DNA of 14,837 nt from Acidobacteriota bacterium (GCA_021824055.1 JAKALV010000053.1:1-14837), one strand, 5' to 3'; positions 4,974 through 13,218 are shown, numbered from the stretch's first letter. Notes: generated by a model from the letters alone, not told the origin. A program made the numbers and translations.

Positions 4974-6881
4974 ATGGCCGACATCCCGCGTCGCGAGTTT
5001 CTGAAGACCGTGCCGGCCGCGGCGTTCGCCGCATCCGTGGCCGCCGGCGCGACACGCATGGGCGCGGCGCCGCAGGCACAGGCGGCGACGACCGGCGGCG
5101 CCGTGCGCCTCGAAGCCTTCGACTACGACGGCGTGACGCTCCGGCCGAGCCGGTGGCGGCGCCAGGTGGATGAGGCGCACGCCTTCTATCTCGGCATTCC
5201 AAACGACGACATCCTGCACGGTTTCCGCAAAGCCGCAGGGATGCCGGCGCCGGGCCGGCCGCTCGGCGGATGGTGCGGCGAAGACAGCGCCACCGTGTTC
5301 GGCCAGTGGCTGAGCGGCATGGCGCGTCTGTCGCGTGCCACGGGCGACACGGCGCTGAAGAACAAAGCCCTCACGCTCTTTGCCGAGTGGGCGAAGACGG
5401 TGCCCGCCAGCGGCGATGCCCGCATGGGGCACTACGCGTTCGACAAGACCGTCTGCGGCCTGGTGGACCTCGCGCGCTACGCCGGACACCGCGACGTCAT
5501 TCCCGTGCTCGCGCGGGTCACGGCGCATGCGAACCGCACCTTCCAGCGGCCGCAGGCGCCGGTGGCCGACATCACCGACAACAAGGCGTACTACGGCCGC
5601 CCGCAGGAGTGGTACACGCTCGGCGAAAATCTCCTGCGGGCGTATCAACTCACCGGCGACGCCACGTACCGCGCGTTCGCGGAAGAGTGGTTCTACCACG
5701 GCTACTGGCACAAGTTCGTCGCCTCCGCGGCGCCCGACGACGCCCACGGCGTGCATGCGTACAGCCACGTCAACGCGTTCAGCAGCGCGGCGATGGCGTA
5801 CGAAGTGACGGGCTCGCCGAACTTCCTCAGCGTCATCCGGAACGCGTACGACTACCTGCAGCGGTTCCAGTGCTACGCCACCGGCGGATACGGGCCGAAC
5901 GAACGCTTCATGAAGACCGACGGCAGTCTCGGCCGCGCCCTCGACACGCGCTCCGACACGTTCGAAGCCGTGTGCGGCTCGTGGGCCGGATTCAAGCTGT
6001 CGCGCTACCTGATGCGGTTCACCGGCGACGCGCGCTACGGCGACTGGATCGAGCGCCTCTTCTACAACGGCGTCGGCGCGGCCCTGCATGTCAAGGACGA
6101 TGTCCGCAATTTCTACTACGCCGACTACCGCGTGGGCGGCGGCATGAAGGTCTACAACTGGGACACGTGCACGTGTTGCTCGGGCACGTACCTCCAGAAC
6201 ATGGCGGACGTTCACAACATCATCTACTTCAAGGACGCCGAGGCGCTCTTTGTGAACCTCTTCGTGCCGTCCGTCGTGCGATGGGACTCCGCCGCGGGCC
6301 GCGTCGAGCTCACGCAGGACACCAGGTATCCGGACGCCGACACGTCGCGCCTGACGCTGCGGATGTCGGCGCCCGCCACGTTCGCGCTGCGCGTCCGCGT
6401 GCCGTCGTGGACGACGACGCTGTCGGCCACGGTGAATGGCGCGGCGGTGGCGATGGACGCGGCGCCGGGCACGTGGGCCACGATCCGTCGCGAATGGAAG
6501 TCCGGCGATGTGGTGGAGCTACGGATTCCGTTGACGTTGCGCATGGAGGCCGTCGACGCACAGCACCCGGATCGGGTTGCCGTGGTGCGCGGCCCCATCG
6601 TGATGGTGCTGGAGGGCGCGTATCACGATCCGAACTTCCGCCTGCCGATGCACGACGCCGACCTCGGTACGTGGCTCGTGCCGGACACCGGCAGCACGCT
6701 CGCGAGCGGCATCTGGTCCACGGGGCTCGCGCCGGAGACGGACCCCGTCACGGTCTTCAAGGTCGCGCCGCCCGACAAATTGCCCGTGCGTCTGCGCTTC
6801 CGCCCGTTCTACGAAGTGGGGGAGAACTATCCCTACTTCATGTACTTCGACCGGAAGTCACTGCCCTGGAAACTCTGGTAG
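4974..6881 (+). CDS. Tat-exported GH127/DUF1680 family glycoside hydrolase (beta-L-arabinofuranosidase-like)
   Basis: A 635-residue protein with a twin-arginine signal (PRREFLK, residues 5-11, then a hydrophobic Ala-rich stretch and AQA near 38). The body has the (alpha/alpha)6-barrel pattern of DUF1680/GH127 (about 60-410) followed by beta-sandwich segments to about 590. The zinc-cysteine catalytic site is recognisable: Cys399-Thr-Cys401-Cys402-Ser-Gly-Thr matches the C-x-C-C spacing of HypBA1, where the first Cys of the CC pair is the nucleophile, and FEAVC (Glu331, Cys334) supplies the other ligands. Here Glu and Cys are separated by two residues rather than one, a variant subgroup whose activity may differ. 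GGAG at 4963-4966, inside the end of the peroxidase gene, serves the ATG. Substrate is probably an arabinofuranose-containing or related glycan; this is inference. Confidence 0.9.
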   Translation: MADIPRREFLKTVPAAAFAASVAAGATRMGAAPQAQAATTGGAVRLEAFDYDGVTLRPSRWRRQVDEAHAFYLGIPNDDILHGFRKAAGMPAPGRPLGGWCGEDSATVFGQWLSGMARLSRATGDTALKNKALTLFAEWAKTVPASGDARMGHYAFDKTVCGLVDLARYAGHRDVIPVLARVTAHANRTFQRPQAPVADITDNKAYYGRPQEWYTLGENLLRAYQLTGDATYRAFAEEWFYHGYWHKFVASAAPDDAHGVHAYSHVNAFSSAAMAYEVTGSPNFLSVIRNAYDYLQRFQCYATGGYGPNERFMKTDGSLGRALDTRSDTFEAVCGSWAGFKLSRYLMRFTGDARYGDWIERLFYNGVGAALHVKDDVRNFYYADYRVGGGMKVYNWDTCTCCSGTYLQNMADVHNIIYFKDAEALFVNLFVPSVVRWDSAAGRVELTQDTRYPDADTSRLTLRMSAPATFALRVRVPSWTTTLSATVNGAAVAMDAAPGTWATIRREWKSGDVVELRIPLTLRMEAVDAQHPDRVAVVRGPIVMVLEGAYHDPNFRLPMHDADLGTWLVPDTGSTLASGIWSTGLAPETDPVTVFKVAPPDKLPVRLRFRPFYEVGENYPYFMYFDRKSLPWKLW

Positions 6882-7082
6882 CTCCTGCTCAGTGCCATAA
6901 TCCTGGCATAAGACCTGCAAGATGCTGACCCACCACCCCAAGTCCGACGACGGCCTCGCTCAGTAACGGCCGCCCGGGTGCGGCGTGCATTCCAAAATCC
7001 GGTAATCCAGCGTTCGAATTTCTGGATGCCCGGGTCGGCATTCGTCTGGCGTTTTGTCGTTTCTTTGAGAGGGAGGAAGTCC
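6882..7082. other. Intergenic region upstream of the TonB receptor
   Basis: About 200 nt without a supported gene. An imperfectly placed hairpin (ATCCAG at 7005-7010, CTGGAT at 7022-7027, 11-nt loop) and a short TGCCA/TGGCA inverted repeat (6893-6897/6904-6908) are the only structures seen. It should contain the receptor promoter, but no clear -35/-10 pair was found. GGGAGG at 7071-7076 is the receptor ribosome binding site. Confidence 0.5.
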
Positions 7083-10031
7083 ATGCAACGAAACTTCTGG
7101 TGCGGGGTCGCGATGGCCCTGCTTCTGGCATCACCCGCGGCTGCTCAGCAGGGCACCACGGACCTGCGCGGCCGCGTGATCGACACGCAATCCGCCGTCC
7201 TGCCTGGCGTGACCGTCACGGTTCGGAACCAGGCATCAGGTACATACCGAACGACCGTGTCAGCGCCTGACGGCACGTTCATCGCCAGTGGCCTCATTCC
7301 CGGCACCTATCAGGTGACAGCGGAGCTTCAGGGATTCAAGAAATTCGAACGCGCCGATCTGCGGTTGGAGGTAGGCAAGACCGCCAGCATCGACATCACC
7401 ATGGAAGTCGGCGGCGTCTCCGAGACGTTGACGGTGCAGGGCACGTCGCCGCTGGTGGACGTCACCTCCAAGGAGATCGGCGGCAACATCATGAGCGAGA
7501 CGCTCGTGAAGTTGCCGAGCGTGAACGGCAACTTTATCGGATTTGTCGGCCTCCTGCCGGGCATCGTCCCATCGGTGAGCACGGAATCGTTTGGCTCGGA
7601 TTCGATCTCGTCCAACGGCCAGGATCCCCGCAACAACAACTACATGCTCGACGGGGGGAACAACAACGATGATGTGATCGGGCAGCGCGCGGGCGCGCAG
7701 GCCCGGACGCCGATCGAAGCGATTCAGGAGTTTCAGGTTATTACCGGGCAGTACGACGCGCAGTACGGGCGCACGTCGGGCGCGATCGTCAACGCGGTCA
7801 CCAAGTCGGGCACGAACCAGCTACGCGGCAGCGCGTTCGGGTTCTTCCAGAACGGCAATCTGACGGCGAAGGATTTCTTCGCGAAGCAGAACAACACCGC
7901 CAAGTCCGATACCAAATATCAGCGCTGGGGCGGGACCCTGGGCGGACCGATCGTCAAGAACAAGGTGCACTACTTCGCCAGCCTGGAGCGGTTCAGCATC
8001 GACCGGCCGAACACGATCAACCTCGCGGCGCGGCCCGACCTCAACGGCACGCAGATCACCAAGGACCGCGTGTGGAACACGATCATCCGGGGCGATCACC
8101 AGGTGAACAACGCGAACACCTACAGCCTTCGCTGGCTGCGTGAGGCTTCTCCGCAAACGAACCAGATCATCGGGGCGGTGACGCCGGCGGCGGCGCGTGA
8201 AGAGTCCGACGTGGACCAGACCACCTCGGCGAGCTGGAACAGCGTGCTGACCAACACCATGGTCAACACGTTGCGCGCGACCTGGACGCGTGAGAACGTC
8301 GCGTTCGCCAACGCCTGCTACGACGGCAATGGCCGCGACATGACCAAGTGTCCCGTGACCCTCGCGTATCAGACGTACACCGACCAGCAGAGCAACGTGG
8401 CGCAGGCGCGTATCAACGACGGCATCCAGACGGAGGAAACCCTGGCGTGGTTCGTGCCGGGCCGCCACGGCGACCACGACATCAAGCTGGGCGCGCAGTA
8501 CGAATACTCGAAGGCCCGCAACGTCAACGCCGGCAACCTGAACGGCACGTTTTCGTTCATCCGCAGCGATGCGCCCTTCAATGCCGCCGTGCCGTCGACC
8601 TATCCGGACCGCTTCTCGATCCGCGTCGGCGGCGAAAGCAAGTTCACCGAGGCGTCGCACTACATCGCGGCCTTCATTCAGGACAAGTGGCGCTTCAATG
8701 ACGCCCTCACGCTCAGCCTGGGCCTGCGTTACGACCTTGAACGGATTCCGATTCCCGAAACCGACGATCCTCTGGTCTCGACGTACCCGGTGGACAAGAA
8801 CAACCTGGCGCCGCGATTCGGGCTGGCGTACGACCTGGGTCACGGGACGGTGGCGCGCGCCGGCTATGGCCGCTTCTTCGACAAGACCCACTTTGAGGTC
8901 ATCGGCGGCCTCTACACCGGCACGCCGTTTACCGAGTCGTTCATTGCGACGTTCCCGGCGTCGGGCCCGGATCTTGGCCCGCGCAACGGACGACTGCCCA
9001 CCGACCCGTATCTGGCGACCGGACCCGTGATCAACACGTCGCTGCTCAACGCGCAGTTCCCCGGCGGACAGTTGCTGCGGAACACCGGCGCGACCTGGGA
9101 CAATCCGAACCGGCGCACGCCGTACTCGGACGAGATCAGCGTCGGATTCGAGCACCAGCTGATGACCGACCTGTCGGTGAGCGCCGACTACGTGCACTCG
9201 CAGAATCGCGATCTGCTGATGGTGCGGAATCTCAATCCACTGGTGCGGTCGAACACCAACGTCAACAGCTCAAAGCTGACGCGGGTCGGCAGCGACCAGC
9301 TGACGGGGGCGGTGGCCACGCTCGCGGCGAAGTACCCGGGTTTCGCGCCGTTCACGGCCAACGTGAACCAGTACGTCAACGCCGGCCGGATCAACTACAA
9401 CGCGCTGATGGTGCAGCTGAAGAAGCGTTTCAGCCACAACTACAGCGCGCAGGTGTCGTACACGCTCGGCAAGTCGCGCGGCGACACGTCGGGGAGCGGC
9501 ACGGCCGGCAGCGGTTTCCAGGTGCGGGACGATCTGCATCTCGAGCTCAACGAGGGACCGACCGATTTCGATACGCGGCACAACTTCACCTTCAGCGGGA
9601 CGGCACTGATACCCCGGACGGGCGGACTGAACGTGAGCTGGGTGGCGCGCGCGTTGAGCGGCCGCCCCTTCAGCCTGATCAACAGCAACGTGGACCCCGA
9701 CCTCAACGGCATCCAGGCCGAGCCGCTCACGGCCGGCACGTATTCCGGCACGGGGACCAACGCCTACACGGTGAAGCACTACGCGAGCGAGCGGAACGGG
9801 GCCTATGGTCCCGGATTCTTCAACCTCGACATGCGCGTCGGGTACGCCGTCAAGTTGCACGGCCGCCGAACGCTGGAGCTGTCCGCCGACGTATTCAACG
9901 TCACCGATCACGTGAACTTCGCCAATCCCAGCGGTAATCAGGCGACGGCGAGCACATTCCTGTCGCTGCGGGCGTACAACACGAGCTACACGCCCCGGAA
10001 GGCGCAGATCGGCGTCCGGTTCGAGTTCTAG
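7083..10031 (+). CDS. TonB-dependent receptor with carboxypeptidase-regulatory-like N-terminal domain (Oar-like)
   Basis: A 982-residue outer-membrane protein. Residues 1-22 are a Sec signal (hydrophobic core then ASPAAAQ). About 25-110 is a carboxypeptidase-regulatory-like beta-sandwich (LRGRVIDTQSAVLPGVTVTV, DGTFIASGLIPGTYQV). About 120-250 is a plug domain (ISSNGQDPRNNNYMLDG, then YDAQYGRTSGAIVNAVTKSG), and the remainder is a 22-strand-type beta-barrel ending QIGVRFEF with the C-terminal aromatic residue used for outer-membrane assembly. ATG 7083 is chosen over upstream starts because GGGAGG lies 6 nt before it and the signal peptide begins there. Such receptors are greatly expanded in Acidobacteriota and import, or may anchor, large ligands such as glycans or peptides; the ligand is unknown. 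No STN domain or adjacent anti-sigma factor is present. Its stop codon lies in the left arm of a large inverted repeat. Confidence 0.94.
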   Translation: MQRNFWCGVAMALLLASPAAAQQGTTDLRGRVIDTQSAVLPGVTVTVRNQASGTYRTTVSAPDGTFIASGLIPGTYQVTAELQGFKKFERADLRLEVGKTASIDITMEVGGVSETLTVQGTSPLVDVTSKEIGGNIMSETLVKLPSVNGNFIGFVGLLPGIVPSVSTESFGSDSISSNGQDPRNNNYMLDGGNNNDDVIGQRAGAQARTPIEAIQEFQVITGQYDAQYGRTSGAIVNAVTKSGTNQLRGSAFGFFQNGNLTAKDFFAKQNNTAKSDTKYQRWGGTLGGPIVKNKVHYFASLERFSIDRPNTINLAARPDLNGTQITKDRVWNTIIRGDHQVNNANTYSLRWLREASPQTNQIIGAVTPAAAREESDVDQTTSASWNSVLTNTMVNTLRATWTRENVAFANACYDGNGRDMTKCPVTLAYQTYTDQQSNVAQARINDGIQTEETLAWFVPGRHGDHDIKLGAQYEYSKARNVNAGNLNGTFSFIRSDAPFNAAVPSTYPDRFSIRVGGESKFTEASHYIAAFIQDKWRFNDALTLSLGLRYDLERIPIPETDDPLVSTYPVDKNNLAPRFGLAYDLGHGTVARAGYGRFFDKTHFEVIGGLYTGTPFTESFIATFPASGPDLGPRNGRLPTDPYLATGPVINTSLLNAQFPGGQLLRNTGATWDNPNRRTPYSDEISVGFEHQLMTDLSVSADYVHSQNRDLLMVRNLNPLVRSNTNVNSSKLTRVGSDQLTGAVATLAAKYPGFAPFTANVNQYVNAGRINYNALMVQLKKRFSHNYSAQVSYTLGKSRGDTSGSGTAGSGFQVRDDLHLELNEGPTDFDTRHNFTFSGTALIPRTGGLNVSWVARALSGRPFSLINSNVDPDLNGIQAEPLTAGTYSGTGTNAYTVKHYASERNGAYGPGFFNLDMRVGYAVKLHGRRTLELSADVFNVTDHVNFANPSGNQATASTFLSLRAYNTSYTPRKAQIGVRFEF

Positions 10032-10274
10032 AGCGATTTCCACATTGCTGTAGCCGTCAGTCCAAGGTTCAGGGTTCCACGTCCAAGGTCACTTGTTGTC
10101 CGCAGGTCCTGCTCGTGCTTCGTCCAATGTGGGCTGCGCTTGCACTTGAACCGAGGACCCCAGGACCCCAGGACCCCAGGACCCGAGGACCCGAGGACCC
10201 GAGGACGACGAGTGACGTTGGACGTTGAACCTTGAACTGTGGACGACACTACACCGAACTAGAAACTGCTCTAG
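10028..10274. repeat. Large imperfect inverted repeat (MITE-like) with heptamer substructure
   Basis: Left arm 10028-10101 and right arm 10203-10274 are imperfect reverse complements. The outer ends share CTAGAGC-nn-TTTC, and the inner 38 nt (10064-10101 versus 10203-10240) match at 31 of 38 positions by my hand alignment. The left arm divides into heptamers (GTCCAAG, GTTCAGG, GTTCCAC, GTCCAAG, GTCACTT, GTTGTCC at 10060-10101); the right arm has GTTGGAC, GTTGAAC, CTTGAAC, TGTGGAC at 10217-10244. The roughly 100-nt centre contains an octamer array. No coding capacity and no obvious target-site duplication. It begins within the receptor stop codon region. Confidence 0.75.
10154..10206. repeat. 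Octamer tandem array (AGGACCCC/G, 6 units plus partial)
   Basis: Six units of 8 nt from 10154 to 10201: the first three are AGGACCCC, the next three AGGACCCG, followed by a partial AGGAC. The block change of the last base suggests amplification from two founder units. It lies in the centre of the large inverted repeat. Confidence 0.9.
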
Positions 10275-10291
10275 CCGCGGTGCGATGTACC

Positions 10292-10321
10292 TTGACGCTT
10301 TCTCACTGAATGAACGATCAT
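10292..10321 (+). promoter_or_regulatory. Candidate sigma-70 promoter of the FadR-like regulator
   Basis: TTGACG (10292-10297, 5/6 match to the -35 consensus) lies 18 nt before GATCAT (10316-10321, 4/6 match to -10). Transcription would start near 10328, a few nucleotides before the chosen ATG at 10334, giving a nearly leaderless mRNA. This agrees with the absence of a Shine-Dalgarno sequence. The -10 lies inside the palindromic operator. Confidence 0.45.
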
Positions 10322-10324
10322 TCA
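10307..10324. promoter_or_regulatory. Palindromic FadR-type operator
   Basis: TGAATGA-ACGA-TCATTCA: two perfect 7-nt inverted arms around a 4-nt centre. It closely fits the B. subtilis FadR operator consensus as I remember it (TGAATGA, four bases, TCATTCA). Its place over the candidate -10, directly before the FadR-like gene, predicts autorepression, relieved by long-chain acyl-CoA in the known family. No second copy was seen before the fadN-like or thiolase genes. Confidence 0.82.
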
Positions 10325-10333
10325 TTTCTGATC

Positions 10334-10960
10334 ATGGCGCCGCCCGACAAACGCGATCGCATCCTGGACGCGGCCACGAAAGTGTTCGCCAAACGCGGTT
10401 TCTTCGCCGCGCAGGTCGCCGATGTCGCCAAACGCGCCGGCGTCGCCGCCGGTACCGTCTACCTCTACTTCAAGAGCAAGGACGACCTGCTCCTGTCGCT
10501 GTTCGAACGCACGATGCGCGATGCGATCGCCGACGGCCGCGCCGCGCTGGAGCGGCTTAACGCGCTCGACCACCCGGTGACGCCGATCGACCGCCTGCGC
10601 CACATCGCGCACGTCCACCTCGCGCGCCTCGGCCGCGACCGACAGCTCGCGGTGGTCTTCCAGGTGGAGCTGCGCCAGTCCACCAAGTTCATGGCCCGCC
10701 TCTCCACCTCCAGCCTCCGCGACTACCTCGGCCTGCTCCGCGACGTCATCGTCGAAGGCCAGCAGGCCGGACAGCTGCGGCCGGACGTCAACCCGACGCT
10801 GGCCGCCAAGGTGATCTTTGGCGCCCTCGACGAAATGGCGACGAACTGGATTTTGAGCGAGCGTGAGTATCAACTGGAAGATGACGCCGAGCCAGTGATG
10901 AATCTGCTGCTCGGGGGACTGCAATTGGAGAATGGGGCAGTTAGGCAGTTAGGCAGTTAG
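10334..10960 (+). CDS. fadR: TetR-family regulator, FadR-like (fatty-acid degradation repressor)
   Basis: A 208-residue protein. Residues 5-50 are a TetR DNA-binding domain (RDRILDAATKVFAKRG, then QVADVAKRAGVAAGTVYLYF as helix-turn-helix). The ligand domain carries stretches typical of B. subtilis FadR: VVFQVELRQSTKF, LLRDVIVEGQQAGQLRPDV and KVIFGALDEMATNWILSE. Such proteins repress beta-oxidation genes and release DNA on binding long-chain acyl-CoA. The neighbouring FadN-type and FadA genes fit. ATG 10334 is preferred over ATG 10310 because the latter lies inside the operator and adds residues outside the family. No Shine-Dalgarno is seen, so leaderless translation is likely. The last residues (AVRQLGS) and the stop codon come from a downstream octamer array, so the natural C-terminus has been altered. 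Confidence 0.85.
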   Translation: MAPPDKRDRILDAATKVFAKRGFFAAQVADVAKRAGVAAGTVYLYFKSKDDLLLSLFERTMRDAIADGRAALERLNALDHPVTPIDRLRHIAHVHLARLGRDRQLAVVFQVELRQSTKFMARLSTSSLRDYLGLLRDVIVEGQQAGQLRPDVNPTLAAKVIFGALDEMATNWILSEREYQLEDDAEPVMNLLLGGLQLENGAVRQLGS

Positions 10961-11024
10961 GCAGTTAGGCAGTTAGGCAGTGGATGCACACTGCCCCATT
11001 GCCCAACTGCCCAACTGCCCAACT
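10931..11024. repeat. Inverted pair of octamer arrays between fadR-like and fadN-like genes
   Basis: The left array has five GGCAGTTA units (10936-10975) plus GGCAGT; the right has three GCCCAACT units (11001-11024), nearly the reverse complement (one base per unit differs). In addition AATGGGGCAGT (10931-10941) and ACTGCCCCATT (10990-11000) are exact reverse complements. The transcript should fold into a long stem between the two genes. No T-tract follows, so full termination is not expected. The left array gives a stop codon in every frame on both strands. Confidence 0.88.
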
Positions 11025-11038
11025 GAAGGAGTAGTCCA

Positions 11039-13168
11039 GTGTTGAGATTTCAAAGAGCAGCTGTATTGGGCGCAGGTGTCATGGGTTCGCAGATCGCGGC
11101 GCATTTGGCGAACGCCGGCGTGCCGGTCATCCTGCTCGACCTCACCAGGGACGCCGCCGACGCCGGCGTGGCGAAGCTGAAGAAGATGAGCCCGGCGCCG
11201 TTTTTTGTGCCGGAAAATGCCGCTCTGATCCGCACGGGCGGCTTCGACGACCTCACGCCGCTCGCCTCGGCCGACTGGATCATCGAGGCGATCGTCGAGA
11301 AACTCGACGTGAAGCAGAGCCTCCTGGCGCGCGTGGATGCCGTGCGCGCGGCGCACACGATCGTGTCGTCGAACACGTCAGGCATCCCGCTGGCCGCGAT
11401 CGCGGAAGGCCGGTCCGAAGGTTTCCGCACACACTGGATCGGCACGCACTTCTTCAACCCGCCGCGGTACCTGCGCCTCGTGGAGCTGATCTCGACGCCC
11501 GACACGGATCCGGCGGTGGCGTCCGCCCTCAGCGCCTTCATCGAGCGCCGCCTCGGCAAAGTGGTGGTGCCGGCCCCCGACACGCCGGCGTTCATCGCCA
11601 ATCACCTCGGCATGTTCGGCCTCTGCGAGCTGCTCCGGGTGGCCGCCACCGGGAAGTACACGATCGAAGAAATCGACGCGATTACCGGGCCGCCGATCGG
11701 CCGGCCGAAGAGCGCGACGTTCCGCACGATCGATCTGGCCGGCCTCGACATCGTGGCGCACGTCGCCGCGGATCTCGAACGCCGCCTGCCTCCGGACCAA
11801 GGCAAGGCATTCGCGCTGCCGCCATTCGTCAAGACGATGATCGACAAGGGGATGATCGGCGACAAGACCGGCCAGGGCTTCTACAAGAAGGTGAAGGCGG
11901 ACGACGGGACGAAGATCCTCACGCTGGATCTCAACACGTTCGAGTACCGCGACGCAGCCAAGGTCAGGATCGCCTCCCTTGACGCGGCGAAGAACATCGA
12001 CAGCCTCGACGAACGCCTGCGATTCCTGATGGCGGCGAAGGACAAGGCCGGCGAGCTGCTTCGAGCCACGTTGACGCCGACGCTGGAATACGCCACTCAG
12101 CAGGCACCGTTCGCCAATCATCAGTTCACCGATCTCGCCATGAAGCACGGCTTCGGATGGGATCTGGGCCCGTTCGAAACGCTGAAAGTGCTCGCCGGCG
12201 AGTCCATTCCGAAGACGTCGCTGCTGGCGAAGAGCCGCGTGGTGAAGAAGAACGACGGCGCGAGCCTCATCGACATCGGCGACGGCGTGCTGTGCGTGGA
12301 ATTCCACTCCAAGATGAACACGATCGGCGGCGACACGATCGAGATGCTGCATGCCGGCGTGGCGGAAGCCACCGAGCACTTCGCGGCGCTGGTGATCGGC
12401 AATGACGCCGTGAATTTCTGCGCGGGCGCCAACCTGATGCTGGTGCTGCTCAGCGCCCAGGAGGGCGAGTGGGACGACATCGACCAGATGGTGCGCGCGT
12501 TCCAGGGCGCGATGATGGCGATCAAGACATCGCCCGTGCCCGTGGTCGTGGCGCCGGCGGGGTTGACGCTCGGCGGCGGATGCGAAATGGGGCTGCACGC
12601 CGACCGCGTGCAGGCGGCCGCGGAAACCTACATGGGCCTCGTTGAAGTGGGCGTGGGCCTGCTGCCGGCCGGCGGCGGCACCAAGGAACTGCTCGTCCGC
12701 ATGGGCGATCCGCGGACGGCCTTCGAAACCATCGGCTTCGCCAAGGTGGCCACGAGCGGCGCCGACGCGCGCAAGATCGGGTACCTGCGCGACGTGGACG
12801 GCATCACGATGAATCGCGACGCCCTCCTCGCGGACGCGAAGGCCGTGGCGCTCGAGCGCGTCCGCGTCGGATACCAGCCGCCGCAAGTTCGCCAGGAAAT
12901 CAAAGTGGGCGGACCTGACGTGTACGCCGCGCTGTCGCTCGGCGTGCACCTGGCCTGGCGCGCCGGACGGATCAGCGATCACGACGCGCTCATCGGCCGC
13001 AAGATCGCGCGCGTGCTGGCCGGCGGCAACCTGCCGTCGGCGGGCGTCGTCACCGAACAGCGCCTGCTCGATCTGGAGCGCGAAGGCTTCCTGAGCCTGT
13101 GCGGCGAGCCGAAGACGCTGGAGCGGATCGCGCACACGCTGAAGACGGGGAAAACATTGAGGAACTAG
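11039..13168 (+). CDS. fadN: FadN-type 3-hydroxyacyl-CoA dehydrogenase / enoyl-CoA hydratase fusion
   Basis: A 709-residue bifunctional beta-oxidation enzyme that hydrates enoyl-CoA and oxidises 3-hydroxyacyl-CoA with NAD in the cytoplasm. The dehydrogenase is N-terminal: LGAGVMGSQIA (residues 10-20) is the Rossmann dinucleotide loop, SNTSGIPLAAI follows, and THFFNPPRYLRLVELI carries catalytic His137; its C-terminal helical domains run to about 400. The hydratase (crotonase) domain is C-terminal (about 415-620): LTLGGGCEMGLHAD with Glu516 and GLVEVGVGLLPAGGGTKEL with Glu536 are the two catalytic acids. This order is that of B. subtilis FadN and opposite to E. coli FadB. GTG 11039 is chosen because AAGGAG (11026-11031) lies 7 nt before it and the Rossmann strand begins at once. 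It probably works with the downstream FadA thiolase and is controlled by the FadR-like protein. Confidence 0.93.
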   Translation: MLRFQRAAVLGAGVMGSQIAAHLANAGVPVILLDLTRDAADAGVAKLKKMSPAPFFVPENAALIRTGGFDDLTPLASADWIIEAIVEKLDVKQSLLARVDAVRAAHTIVSSNTSGIPLAAIAEGRSEGFRTHWIGTHFFNPPRYLRLVELISTPDTDPAVASALSAFIERRLGKVVVPAPDTPAFIANHLGMFGLCELLRVAATGKYTIEEIDAITGPPIGRPKSATFRTIDLAGLDIVAHVAADLERRLPPDQGKAFALPPFVKTMIDKGMIGDKTGQGFYKKVKADDGTKILTLDLNTFEYRDAAKVRIASLDAAKNIDSLDERLRFLMAAKDKAGELLRATLTPTLEYATQQAPFANHQFTDLAMKHGFGWDLGPFETLKVLAGESIPKTSLLAKSRVVKKNDGASLIDIGDGVLCVEFHSKMNTIGGDTIEMLHAGVAEATEHFAALVIGNDAVNFCAGANLMLVLLSAQEGEWDDIDQMVRAFQGAMMAIKTSPVPVVVAPAGLTLGGGCEMGLHADRVQAAAETYMGLVEVGVGLLPAGGGTKELLVRMGDPRTAFETIGFAKVATSGADARKIGYLRDVDGITMNRDALLADAKAVALERVRVGYQPPQVRQEIKVGGPDVYAALSLGVHLAWRAGRISDHDALIGRKIARVLAGGNLPSAGVVTEQRLLDLEREGFLSLCGEPKTLERIAHTLKTGKTLRN

Positions 13169-13212
13169 TTCGGGGGGTTCGGGAGGTTCGTGGGGTTCGT
13201 GGGGTTCGTGGG
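13168..13212. repeat. Nonamer tandem array (5 units) forming the leader of the COG2945 hydrolase gene
   Basis: Five 9-nt units from the last base of the fadN-like stop codon: GTTCGGGGG, GTTCGGGAG, then three GTTCGTGGG. It fills the whole gap before the next ATG (13219). The only ribosome-binding candidate for that gene is G-rich sequence of the array. Confidence 0.9.
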
Positions 13213-13218
13213 GTGCCG

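Noticed and set aside
5270..6928. 552-residue plus-strand frame within the GH127 gene
   Set aside because: Out-of-frame shadow, very rich in Arg and Pro, while the overlapping frame has a Tat signal and the zinc-cysteine site.
7005..7027. Terminator for the GH127 gene
   Set aside because: Only a 6-bp stem with an 11-nt loop and no T-tract; kept only as a note in the intergenic entry.
6978..7082. Upstream in-frame extension of the TonB receptor
   Set aside because: It would bury the signal peptide and lacks a ribosome binding site; ATG 7083 has GGGAGG 6 nt before it.
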